Below, piece by piece: positions 11,301-23,200 of a stretch of 64,000 bases of DNA. The DNA comes from Dipylidium caninum (lineage: Eukaryota; Platyhelminthes; Cestoda; Cyclophyllidea; Dipylidiidae). Each line of letters begins with the position of its first letter. Position 1 is the first letter of the stretch. Position numbers and translations under genes: made by a program. The notes under the pieces were generated by a model. It did no database searches, had not been told where the DNA came from, and saw only the letters and a list, made by a program, of their open reading frames with translations. The DNA is taken from contig QEYB01000266.1 in NCBI GenBank assembly GCA_017562135.1, positions 930,001 to 994,000 on the forward strand. Direction: 5' to 3'.

Positions 11301-14300
11301 ATGTTCAGCTTCAACTCGAACCTTTTGAGGAGGTAGGATGCTCGCATTCTGTGGTAATGTGAACATTAACCCCCTACCGCTTATATGTGTTTCCTAAGGG
11401 TAACCCTATTACTGCTGAAAATAATGGAGCAACTGCGAAATTACTACCACCTACCCTACACAGGTTTCCATGGGTGGCTCTGCACTCTCTTCTTGGCCTG
11501 CACATAATCTCTGCGAATAGTTTTGGCGTCCCCTTTTTAACTCCAAGCGAATTAATAGGCACACATAAGGGCACGGATCTGAAGGGTGGATGGATGGGAT
11601 GGTCGATGTCACGCGAATGACCGCGCCCCTCTCCGCTCTCCTCTCGTACGAGCATTACTCTTGGGACATGTTTCTACCTAATATCACCTCTCATCCATCA
11701 CTTACCGTCGTATCTGCATTAAACATTACATGAAGTTTGCCTCTTTCTGGAGAGAACTGCAGTGCTTTCTGAGGAGGCTCTGAGGCATATCGGTCTGAAT
11801 GGGAGTCCTACTGTTTCCATGACGTGTCTAATTTATGTGAGCATTCTGCCAGTAGGAGAAGTAGTGTTTGCGAAGGCATCTGAAGGAGCACCACACCATC
11901 ACGCGCCATTTCATTTTCCTCACGATACTAAAAATTGTTTCTTGCTCATCCGCTAAATGAGCTGCAGTTCGGACCTTGAGTTTACCTAACCACTTTTGTC
12001 AAATTCTATTGCCTCTCTTAGTTTACTTCTTTCGGTGACCTGCAAATGCTTGCTGAATGCAATGCTAAGACTTAAAAAGCCAAGAGAAGGCTGTCATTAC
12101 GCCTTTAAAGTGCACAACAACGTACACAAAAGGCTTGCGATGGTGTATTGCCAACTTGCCCCTTTTGTTCTTGCTTATCTTCCCTACAAATGTTATGAAG
12201 ACTCGTTTCGAAATATTTTCACCCTGGGGAACATGTTAGCTGCATGCGACGCCTCGGATCTCATTTAAGTCTTTTTTGCTAATCGGAGGGAAGTAGAAGT
12301 TCGAGAAAGGGAATTATAAAGTCCTACTGAACCGTTTTGAACACTTAAGACTCGAAAATGCTATCTTTTGAGGCAATAATCACACATAGCTGCTTTTTCC
12401 GCTGGAAGGCGATAGAGTAAATCCCGACGGAGGATGTGACTGGGTTCGACACCCCTCCAAAAATGTTTTCTACCAGGCTTATGGTCCCGCTGATATGTTA
12501 GGGTGGCTAAGTTGACGTGAAAGGACATTTACAGGCTCTTTGGTCCCACCGACACGCCTCATCGTGTATTTGTCTTAAGAGTTTAAATTTGGCGCATTCT
12601 CCTTTGTTTATTCGTGACAATTTTTATTGCCAAAAAACATTGAGGTGCCACGTGATCTTTGCACAGACGCGAGGGGGGGGGGTGAGTGATTACCGTCGAC
12701 AAGAGGAGGCGATTAACGCCGTGAGCAAATTGGCGATCCAACGAAATTAATTAGCATGCCAAGTCGGATGGTCGTTCTGGCCTCCAATTCTGACCGCTTC
12801 TTTTCGTGGTATGATACATGTCTTAAAAGGCCATTCGGCGAATAGACTGGTGTGATTCCCTCAGGACATGGAAGCGGCAACGTGGATGCTATTTCGGTCT
12901 TTTTTGACCCGAGTGGAAAGGCAAAGTCCTTCAGCTATCGTCTGAACATGTGAGTTGCAAGAGACTCAGGTGCTCTGCTTTGAAAGAGAAGACATACTTG
13001 GGGAAGAACTTGTTCTCCGATATTGCCCCGATATAAGTATTTCCTCATTCTCTACACTAACCGGTTCCCTATTGAGTAAAGCGGTTCTAGGCTATTTAGA
13101 CAGCCTTGAAAGGTGGTGAGGAGATTGAAGGGGGCAATTCACCAATGGTAACGAGCTAAAATGAGCTGTCTCTTGGACTCTGTCTCTTCTCTCCCTGTAG
13201 AAGCGACAGGAACTGGCAAAAATGGCCTCCACTCGGACTCGTCGGCTTACGTGGCTGGGGCTGGGCGCCATGGGGCTGCAATTCGGTTTGCTGGCGCGTC
13301 TCACGTGGTGGGAGTACTCTTGGGATATCATGGAGCCCGTCACCTACTTCGTCGGCTACGGCACCACCATGGCCATGTACGCCTACTTCGTCGTCACTCG
13401 ACAGGTGCCTCGCTTGCCCTCGCCCCCCCCCCACTCCCTTCATTCGGCTTGTTGAAATGCGCCTAGTCGTCTCTCACGCCACTTGGTCCCGCTGGGAAGC
13501 CACGTAGCTGTGCCTTCGCATTAAGACTCCTCAGTCGCCTTCCCAAGTCACTTAATTCACTCCAACTTTCAGTGCCCTTTCCTTCATTGGCTCTATTTTA
13601 ACTTAAACACTCACAGCCTCCAGTTCTTCCAAGCGCCCTTCGATGCATACGAGAGCGGTGTGCAAGGTAATAGTTGCTTGGAATACGTGTGAAATATCTC
13701 TGCTCCTTTCCAGCAATTGGTAATGTTAATTTGCTCTTCAATTTACACCCACTTCTTTCCCGTCTATTCCCTCCCTCCAATTTAATTTGTGACAGTTGTC
13801 GACATCGAGTTCTTGGCCGACTCCATTATGTGGACGTCTGGACAGCTGGCCAATATCTTCACGCTTTGCTAGAACAGCGGAACCTGTTGTTTCTGCATCC
13901 CCGCGTATTTGTCTTTTTTAATGTTATCGCGGTTGCAACAGCTCATAACGCATCTGCTGGTAATTCACCACTTTTTTTGTCTTAAGTCTTATAAACCTTA
14001 AAGGGAAACAGGACATACGCGGTTCTCGTTTTTCCGTACTCCCAGTCGCCTTGGAGAAGAGGAGAACAGGGCAGACTTCTTCCTAATAAAGCGATCACCT
14101 TCCCCCTTTCCCCCTATTTACTATTCGCTCATCACCTTGTGCACTGGCTAGTTTTCTCTGCGCGTCTCGCCGGCTAGGGACGATTGGTGGGTGCCAACGG
14201 CACGGCTTACAGGTCGCCAGACTTAACGCTTCCCCAACTTACCATAAGTCGCCCTCGTGTCTCCTTGAACGCGTTTTAGGAGCACTCAACACGACTATAA

Positions 14301-14840
14301 TCTCGCGAAAATCCGAGATGGGACCAACTCTAACAGCCGACAAACGCAAGTTTGAGTGGTGTTAGTTCATTGGGTTCTTCGTTTAATTGGGACAATCGGC
14401 TCAAAAGTGCCATCCCCTTAGGTGAAATGTTATTTTATCCCCTTGTAAAGTCCTCTCACTAGGCATGGATTGCCCCGATGACACGCCAACGATGCAGAAA
14501 GCAGATCCTAACCTCGACATTCTCGGCGTGTTACACCAACTTAAGTGGTTGTTGAGATGTTAAAAACATACAACTTATTCCTCCCAACTTACATTTCCCT
14601 TTACAATTTTCGCACTACCAGGACTACACTTTCCCGGATGTCTTCGACCGAGAGTACTTGAAGGCTTTCTACAAAGGCGCTGCCAAGCAAGGCTTCGACG
14701 TGGAGCGCTACAACGGCCTGCGCGACATGTTAGCTCAGCTGCAGAGCGACCTGCGCCGCCTTCGAGACCCTCTCTACCTGAATCTACCTCTTCAACAGAC
14801 CAAATATCTTATCAAGGAAACCCTAGAGGAGAATCAGTAG
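5380..14840 (+). CDS. MCU: Mitochondrial calcium uniporter pore subunit
   Basis: Pore-forming subunit of the inner-membrane Ca2+ uniporter, moving Ca2+ into the mitochondrial matrix. Exons: 5380-5716, 8870-8974, 11172-11332, 13201-13404 and 14622-14840 (TAG stop). They join without a frame break to 341 aa; human MCU is 351. Residues 1-50 carry no acidic residue, which suits a mitochondrial presequence. The matrix N-terminal domain follows ([14 protein letters not shown], then [13 protein letters not shown]). A coiled coil precedes TM1. Exon 4 holds both membrane helices around the selectivity motif WDIMEP (residues 242-247), including the Asp and Glu rings. The C-terminal helix contains [11 protein letters not shown] and [11 protein letters not shown]. 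The 5380 ATG is the first Met of an exon that stays open upstream; its length fits the family. Intron 1 (5717-8869) starts with GC. EMRE or MICU partners are not in this window. Confidence 0.95.
5717..8869 (+). other. MCU intron 1, GC-AG type
   Basis: The donor reads CTG|GCAAGT and the acceptor is TTCTTGCAG|ACGG. The nearby GT (GGCAA|GTTTCT) would put a stop codon in exon 2, so only the GC donor keeps the uniporter frame. GCAAGT is the usual form of functional GC donors. The 3.15-kb intron is AT-rich and holds only short ORFs with no recognisable product. Confidence 0.85.
8975..11171 (+). other. MCU intron 2, no feature recognised
   Basis: A GT-AG intron (G|GTGAGT ... TTGACAG|GC) in the matrix-domain part of MCU. 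I see no coding segment with family resemblance, no RNA gene and no repeat array in it. Confidence 0.85.
11333..13200 (+). other. MCU intron 3, no gene recognised
   Basis: A GT-AG intron (GAG|GTAGGA ... CTCCCTGTAG|AAG) in phase 0. It includes a G homopolymer near 12672-12681 and a tRNA B-box look-alike at 12443-12453 that lacks a matching A box. Nothing else could be supported. Confidence 0.8.
13624..13872 (+). other. Candidate alternative 3' exons inside MCU intron 4
   Basis: Two exon-like segments lie between MCU exons 4 and 5. Segment A (13624-13666) follows a CCTCCAG acceptor and ends at CAAG|GTAATA. Segment B (13796-13872) follows a long pyrimidine tract and GTGACAG, and ends in a TAG stop. 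Both are in the phase left open by exon 4. Joined, they encode a 39-residue tail starting [12 protein letters not shown] and ending in LANIFTLC. It would replace the normal 72-residue C-terminus while leaving both membrane helices and WDIME intact. I do not recognise the tail. It could be an alternative isoform, a relic exon or chance. Confidence 0.35.
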
Positions 14841-17800
14841 CTGCTCTCGCCTTCCTTCTTCCTCTTCCTTATTCTTTGATGGATATCTTTTGCCTTTACC
14901 TTCCTCTCCTCTTTATCCACTGGCTAATCACCTTGTACGGCCGACTCCAAGTCTGCTTCTACTCATGCTTCCTTCAGATATACATATGCCATAACCTTTC
15001 AGTGCCTTGTGTGGGTCTGTCTCCTCTGTTTGGTCGCGGAACACTTGGGCGTGGGCGATGAGGGGGGCCTCAAATGCGTCCAATCCCGAGGTGACGGTTT
15101 TTTTCTCAGCTCAACACTAAACTCTCGGTTACTTTGCTTTCGTTTTTCTTTTCACTGAGGATTTTCCCACCTGCTAGCTTTCGGATTAGATGTGGACCAA
15201 CTCTTGTGTTGACTTATTGCATCTTACAGTAACAAGTGAAGCTCGTACCTTGGGATTCTTACTCGACACCCCCAGTCCCCTTCTCGTCCTCCTCCTCCTA
15301 GACGTATTAAAGTAACTAAATGACACTCAGAATGGCTTGTCACTACGTTTGGACTGTTCATGATGGCCCGACAGGATCCTCATCCTACATGAATACAAAA
15401 GGGGAAAGTCAGTTTGATGCCCGCTGCGAGGCGGTCTCGCGATCTGCAGCGGCTTCGATATGCGGTACGTTGCGCCCTCTTCTCCAACATGTTAACTACT
15501 TTTGGAAGAGGGCAATTTCTGCCCTTAGAGGGTGCCTCTGCCGCCCGGGCGAGGCCAGAATACCGCGGTTGACCTCCGCTGGCGCTCATCACTGTGCCTC
15601 GTCGTCGCGTGGCTGGGCCTGGTGCGCCGCGTCGTACCTGAGATCGTCGGTGCGTATTAATTATTCAGACTAGTTTTCGGTCGCTGTTTCGTTCATTGTC
15701 CTCTGCCAGCCTGCCTACAACTGGCTACCCTGTCTCTCTGTCTGTCTGGCGCTACCATGCCTACAGTAACGAAACAGTTTTAAAAACCTCGTGGCCTCTC
15801 TCCAGCTTTCAGTCAGCCGCCTGGACTCATTTGAAGGGTGTCATTGTCAAGTTATCTTGCTGCTGGGACTTACATTTACTATTTTTGCTTCAGCGTCTGT
15901 CAATTAGTGCCTTTTAAGCGCTGATTTTTTTTCGCTATTTAGCGACCCAAAATTGTTACGTGCTTCTTGTTCACAGAGAGCAACCGGTGGTTTTGTTGAT
16001 TACTACGATCAGGCAAACATTAGCCTTCCTCGGCCGAATCATGATGTGCTCCCCCGGGTTGTTGGGCTTCGATGCGGCTCTGGCGCTGACGCCGCTCTAG
16101 TCTGTGCTGTCAGCTAAGGACGTTTGACTCTTCTATTTCTCTATCCTCTTTCTCCTCGCACCCGCCACCGCCACCGCCATTTGGGCCCATTTTAGAGCTC
16201 GACCCGCTCCCGAACATGCCACTTTTTAACTCGTAGGCTCGCAGTGAGCCCCCTTTTCCATTTCGACAACCGCGTGCACTGCACTGCACTTATCTACTCC
16301 TCTCTGGAAATACGATCGCATTGAATTTTCTCTGAGTAGTTGATATGACTACCACCCATGTGCTTTAAATACCCTTCGCACAGTCATTCACTTTCCTCCT
16401 TGTCTCGAAAATCACCAAGTTTCGTCACTCGCCTATCCACCAAGACGGTGCGGAGGTGGTGCGAACCCTGAGTCACTGGCGCCTTCTATTTTGGGTCTTC
16501 GACGCGTGTGACTGGAGGCCGCGGTTAAATCGAGAGTGACAATGTCTCGGCGGTGCGCACCTCAAATTGACATCCACCTGTGGTCGACCGCTTCTTAGTC
16601 GCTCTTGATACTAGTACTTCACGCACATCGCATCAGGCGAGAAGTCTGAGTACTTCAACGCAGCATACTGAGGATGTTGACGAAATTGCCATCCTTCAAC
16701 TTGTTAGTTTGAAAGGACGGTGCGCTAACTCATTCCACCAACACTGACTTATCAACGCAGCTGAGTAGATTTCAGTCTTCGAATAGACCTTATGGCGCAA
16801 TTGATCACGCCATTCCCGACCTACCCTCTCCATTGTGGGGTGCGCAATCATATGACACCGCTGGCGTGTGTGTGTACGCAAATACAACTCCGCAGCAGAG
16901 TTTTCGTTGGTAAGGTCCATTGCTCCGGAATGCGGGCATCCACAGTTCTTTCACTCTCTATCATTGTGCGCATGCCATGCTGCCGTAGTTCATTAAGGCA
17001 GCACGAAATTGTTAAATAGAACACGGATCTGGTGCTTAAACTGCAGAACTCTCTACTCACGCCATGTAATTAGTATACAACCTTGTCAACGCTCAAATGT
17101 ATGAGGCAAACAGGGTTGCGACGACGATGGAGGAAGAGGGAGAGCTCCGACAACAGCTGAGGCGTGAGCCATTGGATGCGGACAATTTGCCGAGGTGAAT
17201 GGCCCGGCTAAAGAGCAGTTCCACTTCCCTCCGAGGTTCTTCACACACCTGGGAGGGAAAGGAATAAAGAAGGCATTTGTGACTACCGCGAGTAGGAGAA
17301 ATGGTATCGCAGACGTGAGTTTAAATTGGGTCCGAGAAACCAGTTGGATCCCCTGCCTCCACCCCACTTACAGTCCTAAACATACATGGCCACGTGGCGA
17401 CCCTCACCAGGTCAACGTTTACATCGCCGTCGAATGAATGACGCATGTTCCAGTTGTCGTCTGCCTGCCATGATAGCTTAGGAGGACACAAGCGAACTTA
17501 GACCGGCTAAACATCGACCAAGTATGCATCTCCTGCAGGAGGTGCGTGCTGCTATGACAGCGTTTCTTAGCAAGATCCATCCTTCACCTCTGGGAGGCGG
17601 TCCCGACCGGCGGAAAGTGAACTTACACAGCTCATAATTCCCTCCTAGCAGGCTCTGGACAACGGTATTAAACGAATAATCACGTGGCCAAGTATTGGCG
17701 GGTCAGTATGTAAGGCAATCGGCGCTGAGCACAGGCCCACGCGGGTGCGGGGGTTCAACAGCCCGGAAGGGGCACAGTCCCAACAGAACGACCAATTTTG

Positions 17801-20257
17801 CGGCACACCGCGACTGGCGTCAAGAACGGACCCCCAGAAGCCTGGTCTTAGGAATTTCGTGGGGCGGGTTGGGCAAGTATCCCTCCATGTCTCCGGACGT
17901 AGCATGCAACGTTAAGTGACGGGCTCGAATTGCCCTCGACGACTTATAATTCCTTCAAACAAACAGACTCACCTGTAAGCCGGGAGGCCGGCGAATGTTC
18001 TTTGATCGCTGAAAAGAATTGGACGGTGAAAACGATGGCCGCGAGACTGCGACAATGCACAAGATGTCGCTGTGCAAGAAGCGACATCTCAAAGAGACGA
18101 CAAAGTGCTTACTTGGCCGCATAGCTCAGGTATTCTCGTATCTCGTCAGCTGTCTTCCTCGCCCTATAAAGACCCAATGCGAATGAGACATTTCACTGGC
18201 TAGTGGGAGTGATTTGAGCACTCGAATTTCAAAGACGACGAAGCGAACCGCCGTTGTAGGTGTTAGCTTTAAGAGCAAGTCAGAGAGACGAGAAAGACTC
18301 GAACTTACGCCGCGCCCCAATCGGTGCAGCTGAAATAAGGAAAGCGAATAAGTCAGCTAAGAGTCGCCAGATTGCATTTTTCTCACCGTCAGTATGCCCA
18401 AAATCGTCTACTATCAGAACACTCTGCTTCTCTCACTAAATTGGCAGCCAAGGCAGACGGAATCCTATGGTGCACTTGAATTAGGCGGGCCCGTCCGCCG
18501 TGCCATGTCCAGCTTGTGCTCCATTCAGACGCCGCTCAGTGCGAGTGAGAGGAGGAGGAGCGAGGACGCCAAAAGGAGCAGACCAAATTATGGCGGCGTG
18601 GAGTGTGAATGCCTCGCCACTCACCCGCCCGTCATTAATCAAAGTGGAAATGGGAGGCAATTTGTTAACAACCGAAGAGGGGAAGAGAAAACTGCCCGAG
18701 ATACTCCATTAGGTAGTTGGGATATTTTTATACCCCGAGGGGAAGTGAGTGAACATCGGCCGATGGCGCCACAAACTCGCGCCCTTGTCCACTCCCCGCG
18801 GCAGCACTCGCGAACCTCGGAGCGCATTTCACCCAGTGAAGAATAACGCAAATCCTGTTCCCAGCATGTCGACGGAGGACTGGTGTGGCGTCGCTCGACC
18901 CCTTACAGTTCTGCGTATCAAGGGTGACGAGGCACTTCCACGTGTCTACTCCATCTCCACTCTCCGAAGTCATGAACGGTAAGTTAACACTGCTAGAAAT
19001 GGAGAAGCGATCCTCTCCTCACCTTGGCAATCCTTGCAGGACATGAGGCGGCGGTGAAGGTCTAGAAAGAAGAAAGTTGGGGTGGATTGTAAAGGTGCGG
19101 CCTTGGCGACGAATAATGCATCACGTGTGTGGGTCGGAGAGAACCAGGTCCTGCGGAGACTGGCATATTTATCTCTTTACCGGCATTTCGCCTACCATTG
19201 CACAATCCTCTGCCAACAGGGTCGACCGGGACAGGAGATGGCGTCGTGGCACCACTTCGACGAAGGGGCAACGTGGCGGTCCCGTCTCTTGCCTCCTTCG
19301 AATGTCCGAGACAGGACGGAGGTTAAAGAATGCCACACCTCCAGCCCCGCCACGGTCGTCTGCGCTTCCACGCCACTGTTGGCCTTTCGTCGACAGCAGC
19401 GTGAGACATGGAGAACATTAGCCGCCCTCCCCGGACGAGACTCACACCCCCTTCAAGCCAGCAATTCGACGTGATGCGCAGGACTGTACGAGACCTCCCA
19501 CTTGCACACTGAGACAGCCGAATCGCCCGTCGGTGGTGGTGGTGGCTGGCGCTCGGGCCGCCAGCAGGCACTGCTGCACGGTGTAGACCCCCTCGGCGCA
19601 GATGGCAGAGCTTTGTGCAAGGAAATGGATGTCGTGTGGAGGGATGTAAAATGTCGACGTGTGCAGCAGGACGACTTCAAGCCCAGGTCATGGCGAAGAT
19701 GCCACGAGTCGCTAGACGACGCGGCTTCGCAACATTCCGACAATGCGATGGTCTTATTGGCTCTCCGCTGCAGATGCCGGCTATGATTTCATTTGCTCTC
19801 ATAGGCATCTTAGATCGTGGTTTCGCTGCGACCCTTGTTGGCGGCAGAATGCTTTAATACACCAGAGAACATTCATTTACGACGCTCAAGAAAATTTTTT
19901 CCGCCGCATGATGGGATGTCGCGTAGTAGGGTAACGTCTGACAGGTGCCCTCTCAACTTCCAGAGAATACACGAAGTGGACCAACTCAAGCAGGCGGCTG
20001 AGGGCTCCTCGGCTGTGGTCTTCGACAGACGCTATGCGATGAGTGAATAAACGTTGAGCGACACTGAATAGGCGACATCGCACACTCCCCATCTGCCGGA
20101 ATCCGCCCCCTTCTCCTATTTCTAGCCGCAACAGTCAAAATTCGCCTTGGACTCCTTCGTGTAAATTTTAACAAGTATTGACAACGCGCGTATTCATAAT
20201 AAATTATGCTTTCCCATAAAATATAATCGTCAAATGGTAGTGAAGTGAACACCAGCC
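14841..20257. other. Intergenic region without supported gene
   Basis: Between the convergent ends of MCU and the DEG/ENaC gene. It contains MCU 3' UTR sequence of unknown length and becomes GC-rich to the right. Many ORFs of 60-150 codons occur on both strands, the longest at 18394-18846 (plus), but none has a recognisable domain, splice context or family resemblance. A perfect hairpin sits at 18062-18089. A consensus-like donor overlapping the channel's stop at 20258 leaves open a further downstream channel exon here, but I could not identify one. Confidence 0.6.
18062..18089. repeat. Perfect 10-bp inverted repeat (hairpin, 8-nt loop)
   Basis: AGATGTCGCT and its exact reverse complement AGCGACATCT flank an 8-nt loop. 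It lies in unannotated sequence. No function can be assigned; it may be chance or a structured non-coding RNA element. Confidence 0.6.
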
Positions 20258-23200
20258 TCACCTTGTTATTACGGCTGTCCCGATCTCCTCTTCTTCTGCT
20301 TCTTCTTCTTCTTCCTTTTCCTCCTCCTCCTCCGCCCCCCCTTCGTCCTCCTCCTCCTCCCCATCATAATCATCGTTGTCGTAAGTTGCAGAACTCTTCC
20401 GTCGTGTAAGGATCTTCCTCCCAAACTCGGTGCCGACCTTGGCAGCGTGGCGGAAAGTGCCGAAACCCTGAGAGAGAAGGATGTAGTAGGACTCTAGGAC
20501 CTCAAACAGGGTGACGCCGGAGAGACCCAGAAAGAGGCCGAAGATGCCACCGAGAGCAGCGAGAAGGTTGAAGAAGGAGGCCGCCTCGCCCTCGGAGCGG
20601 ACTGCAATGCGCGAGTACTCGGGCGCCACGCTCACCACGAGGTAATCGGACTTCGCCAATCCCCCGTCCGCTTCCTGCGACGAGCTGAGATTCGTGGTGG
20701 CGTTGGCAGCGCCGACTTTATGCAGCAATTCGGCCGGAAGCCCCTCCGTCAGCATCGTCACCTGCTGGTGCGCTATATCATTCACTTGCTCCACGCAGGG
20801 CTGCGGGCACAGCCAGAAGTGGCGTGTGCGGGGCTTCAGCTTCACCAGGACAACTCGGTACCAGCGTCTTGGTATGGAGGCCTCCAGAATCTTAAAACAC
20901 CAACCATCGGTGCATGTGAATCGGCTAAATGGCAGCAGCTGAATTGCAATCCAGCTTTCGGGCCAACTCGCCTCCCCAACGCGCCACTGGCCCCCCCCCG
21001 CTGGCCGCTCGGCAGTGGCCACAACCAACTCTACGCCATGCAACAGAACAATTAATGAGCAAAGGAACAAGCCCACCTCCTCGTCGGACATGCGGAGAAC
21101 GCGATCATGGCAGTCGACGACGGCGGAGTGATTGGCGCGGTCGTCGTGGCAGAAGCCCTGGCTGGCCAAGTGGTCGGCGAGGTAAAGCGGCACCATGGCG
21201 CTTTCCGAGAGGCAGCCGCATCGCCGTTGCAGAACCGACTGCCGCAGGGCCGCCACGCAGTTGCTCCGCGTGTACTCCACCAGGACGGCGCGTCGTTTCT
21301 GCTCGCGCACAAAGGCCTCCACGTCCAGGTAGAGAATGGGGTGAATATTCTTCTTGCAGGGCCGAAAATAAGTGTCCAAACGCTGGTGGATCTGGTAAAT
21401 GACCATTGGGAGAGCAGCGATGAGGGGGGCGGGGGAGTATCGTGAAGACAGGAAAGAAAATAAGCGCCCTTCCCCTCTCCCAAGTAATCTTATTCCAAGC
21501 AGACTCCGATTGCCAATCTCTTGTTTGCACTGCCACCCAGCGCACTGTCTGTTGTTGCATTGCATGGCCCTAAACGATTAAATTCTTCAGCTGTCAGCCC
21601 TTAAACATCCCTCTCCTCCGCCCGCCTCGGCAAGCCAACATTAAGTCCCAAATGCTCAGCAATTTCGCAGCCGTCCCTCGCGGCAACCGAACTCCTCGCA
21701 GCCTCGACTTCAATCGACCGCCTTTGAAGTGGCCGCCAGCGTCGATTAGACGAAATACTACGAACCGCGGAGAAAATGCGCGAGAACATGATAACGCAGG
21801 GTCAGTAATTAGTGGGCCTGTGGTGCGGGCGTGGGGAAGCGGCCACGGTCAGGCGATATGCTCTCGCATCGTGCACCACGAGCCCCCAAAAAAACCTTTT
21901 CTAACGATGCTTCCGCACCTCTTCTCGCCTCGATCTCCGTCCACTCGCCTCAGCGGGGCTGCTACTTGAATGCCAGCGGATGACAAGGGGAGTTGCCACC
22001 GTGACATTTTGACCTTCTCACCACACTATTATTGTGAACAGACTTTGTTAGCGGGGCGGGAGTCGAGGGATAAAACCTCGTGAACGTCAAAGGTCAAAAG
22101 TTGGAAGAAAATCGCGAGGAATTTTCGCATAAGTGCACTGCGGAGGCGGTGGAGAAAAGGAGATGAACGAGCGTGAACTCACGAATTGAGAAAGAGTTAC
22201 CACAAGGTGTTGACCGTAGCGCACTGAGGTGCGCACGACAGAACGAGCGTCGCCAGTGGAGGCGAGCTCGGCCGCGGAGAGCACGGACTGGTCGTTCCCG
22301 GCGATAGTGTGAAGCAGCACCTGGAAGCCGTCCATCTCTGCCGCCAGCGAGACGTCCTCGGTGCTGGCTGTGCCCTGATGATCGTCCCAACCCTCGAGGG
22401 AGTAAAAAATCAAATCACTCGCGCGTCAACGCCACTCCTGTCATGCACAGGCACCAATGTCGGCCACTCCCCCTCGCACACTACTCAATCTGGCGACTCG
22501 CCCCCCACGAAGGTGCTGCAGCGTGGCCGGGCAGCGCCTCTCACCAACCGCCCTCTGTGCGCGGGCGGGCACTCATCGCTGTGGGCAGCGAGGTGGCCTC
22601 CAACCGACGCAACTGATCGAGCAGAGGAGGCTGGTTGAAGGCTGTGGCCGCGAACAGATCGCTGGAGCATTTCCGTTTCGCATTGGAATCATGCTGAAAC
22701 ACCTGCGACCCCCCCGATATGTGCAGGAGCCTAACGCTTCCCAGTAAAAGTGCCTGTGTGTTCTCCTTCATAAGCACCCCCTAATAAACCATCGGTGAAG
22801 TGTCAGACTATTCGCAGCAGGCCTCAACTCTGACCCCGACATCAAGACCTGCTGCAAAGCGGAGTTAAAGGGCCTAGCAGGACTTGAACACCTCACAGCG
22901 AGCGGATCAGGGGGGAGAGGCTGCTTAGGAAGGGAGAAGGGCACGAGCCTGGTAGATGCTGGCGTCCGCGTCCACGTGGAGCAGTGCGGGGTGGGTCTCG
23001 TTCCGTCGGTAGGGCCGCCTCAGGATCAGATGGAGACCGGCTTTGGAGCCCGACCTCTTCACACCCGTAATCTTCATCCGGATCTGGGGGGAAGGGGAGA
23101 CAAGGTCAGAAGGGGGCTTTGGAGGGTAAAATTCTTTGAGGGTATCGAAAGAGTGGTGGAAATAGCGCATGGTTGGAGGTGACTTCTAAAGTGAACCTAA

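Noticed and set aside
12443..12453. GGTTCGACACC, a match to the tRNA B box
   Set aside because: No A box at the right distance upstream and no acceptor stem could be paired.
18394..18846. 150-codon plus-strand ORF
   Set aside because: Composition is Arg/Ser/Pro-rich as expected from GC-rich non-coding DNA; no domain, no splice context, and overlapping ORFs in other frames are nearly as long.
20694..21445. Several long ORFs on both strands opposite or out of frame with the channel exons
   Set aside because: They are shadows of the DEG/ENaC coding sequence, which carries the conserved cysteines and filter in the minus-strand frame.
21052..21483. Minus-strand ORF overlapping channel exon 5
   Set aside because: Out of frame with the conserved RSNCVAALRQ and RRCGC sequence; a shadow ORF.
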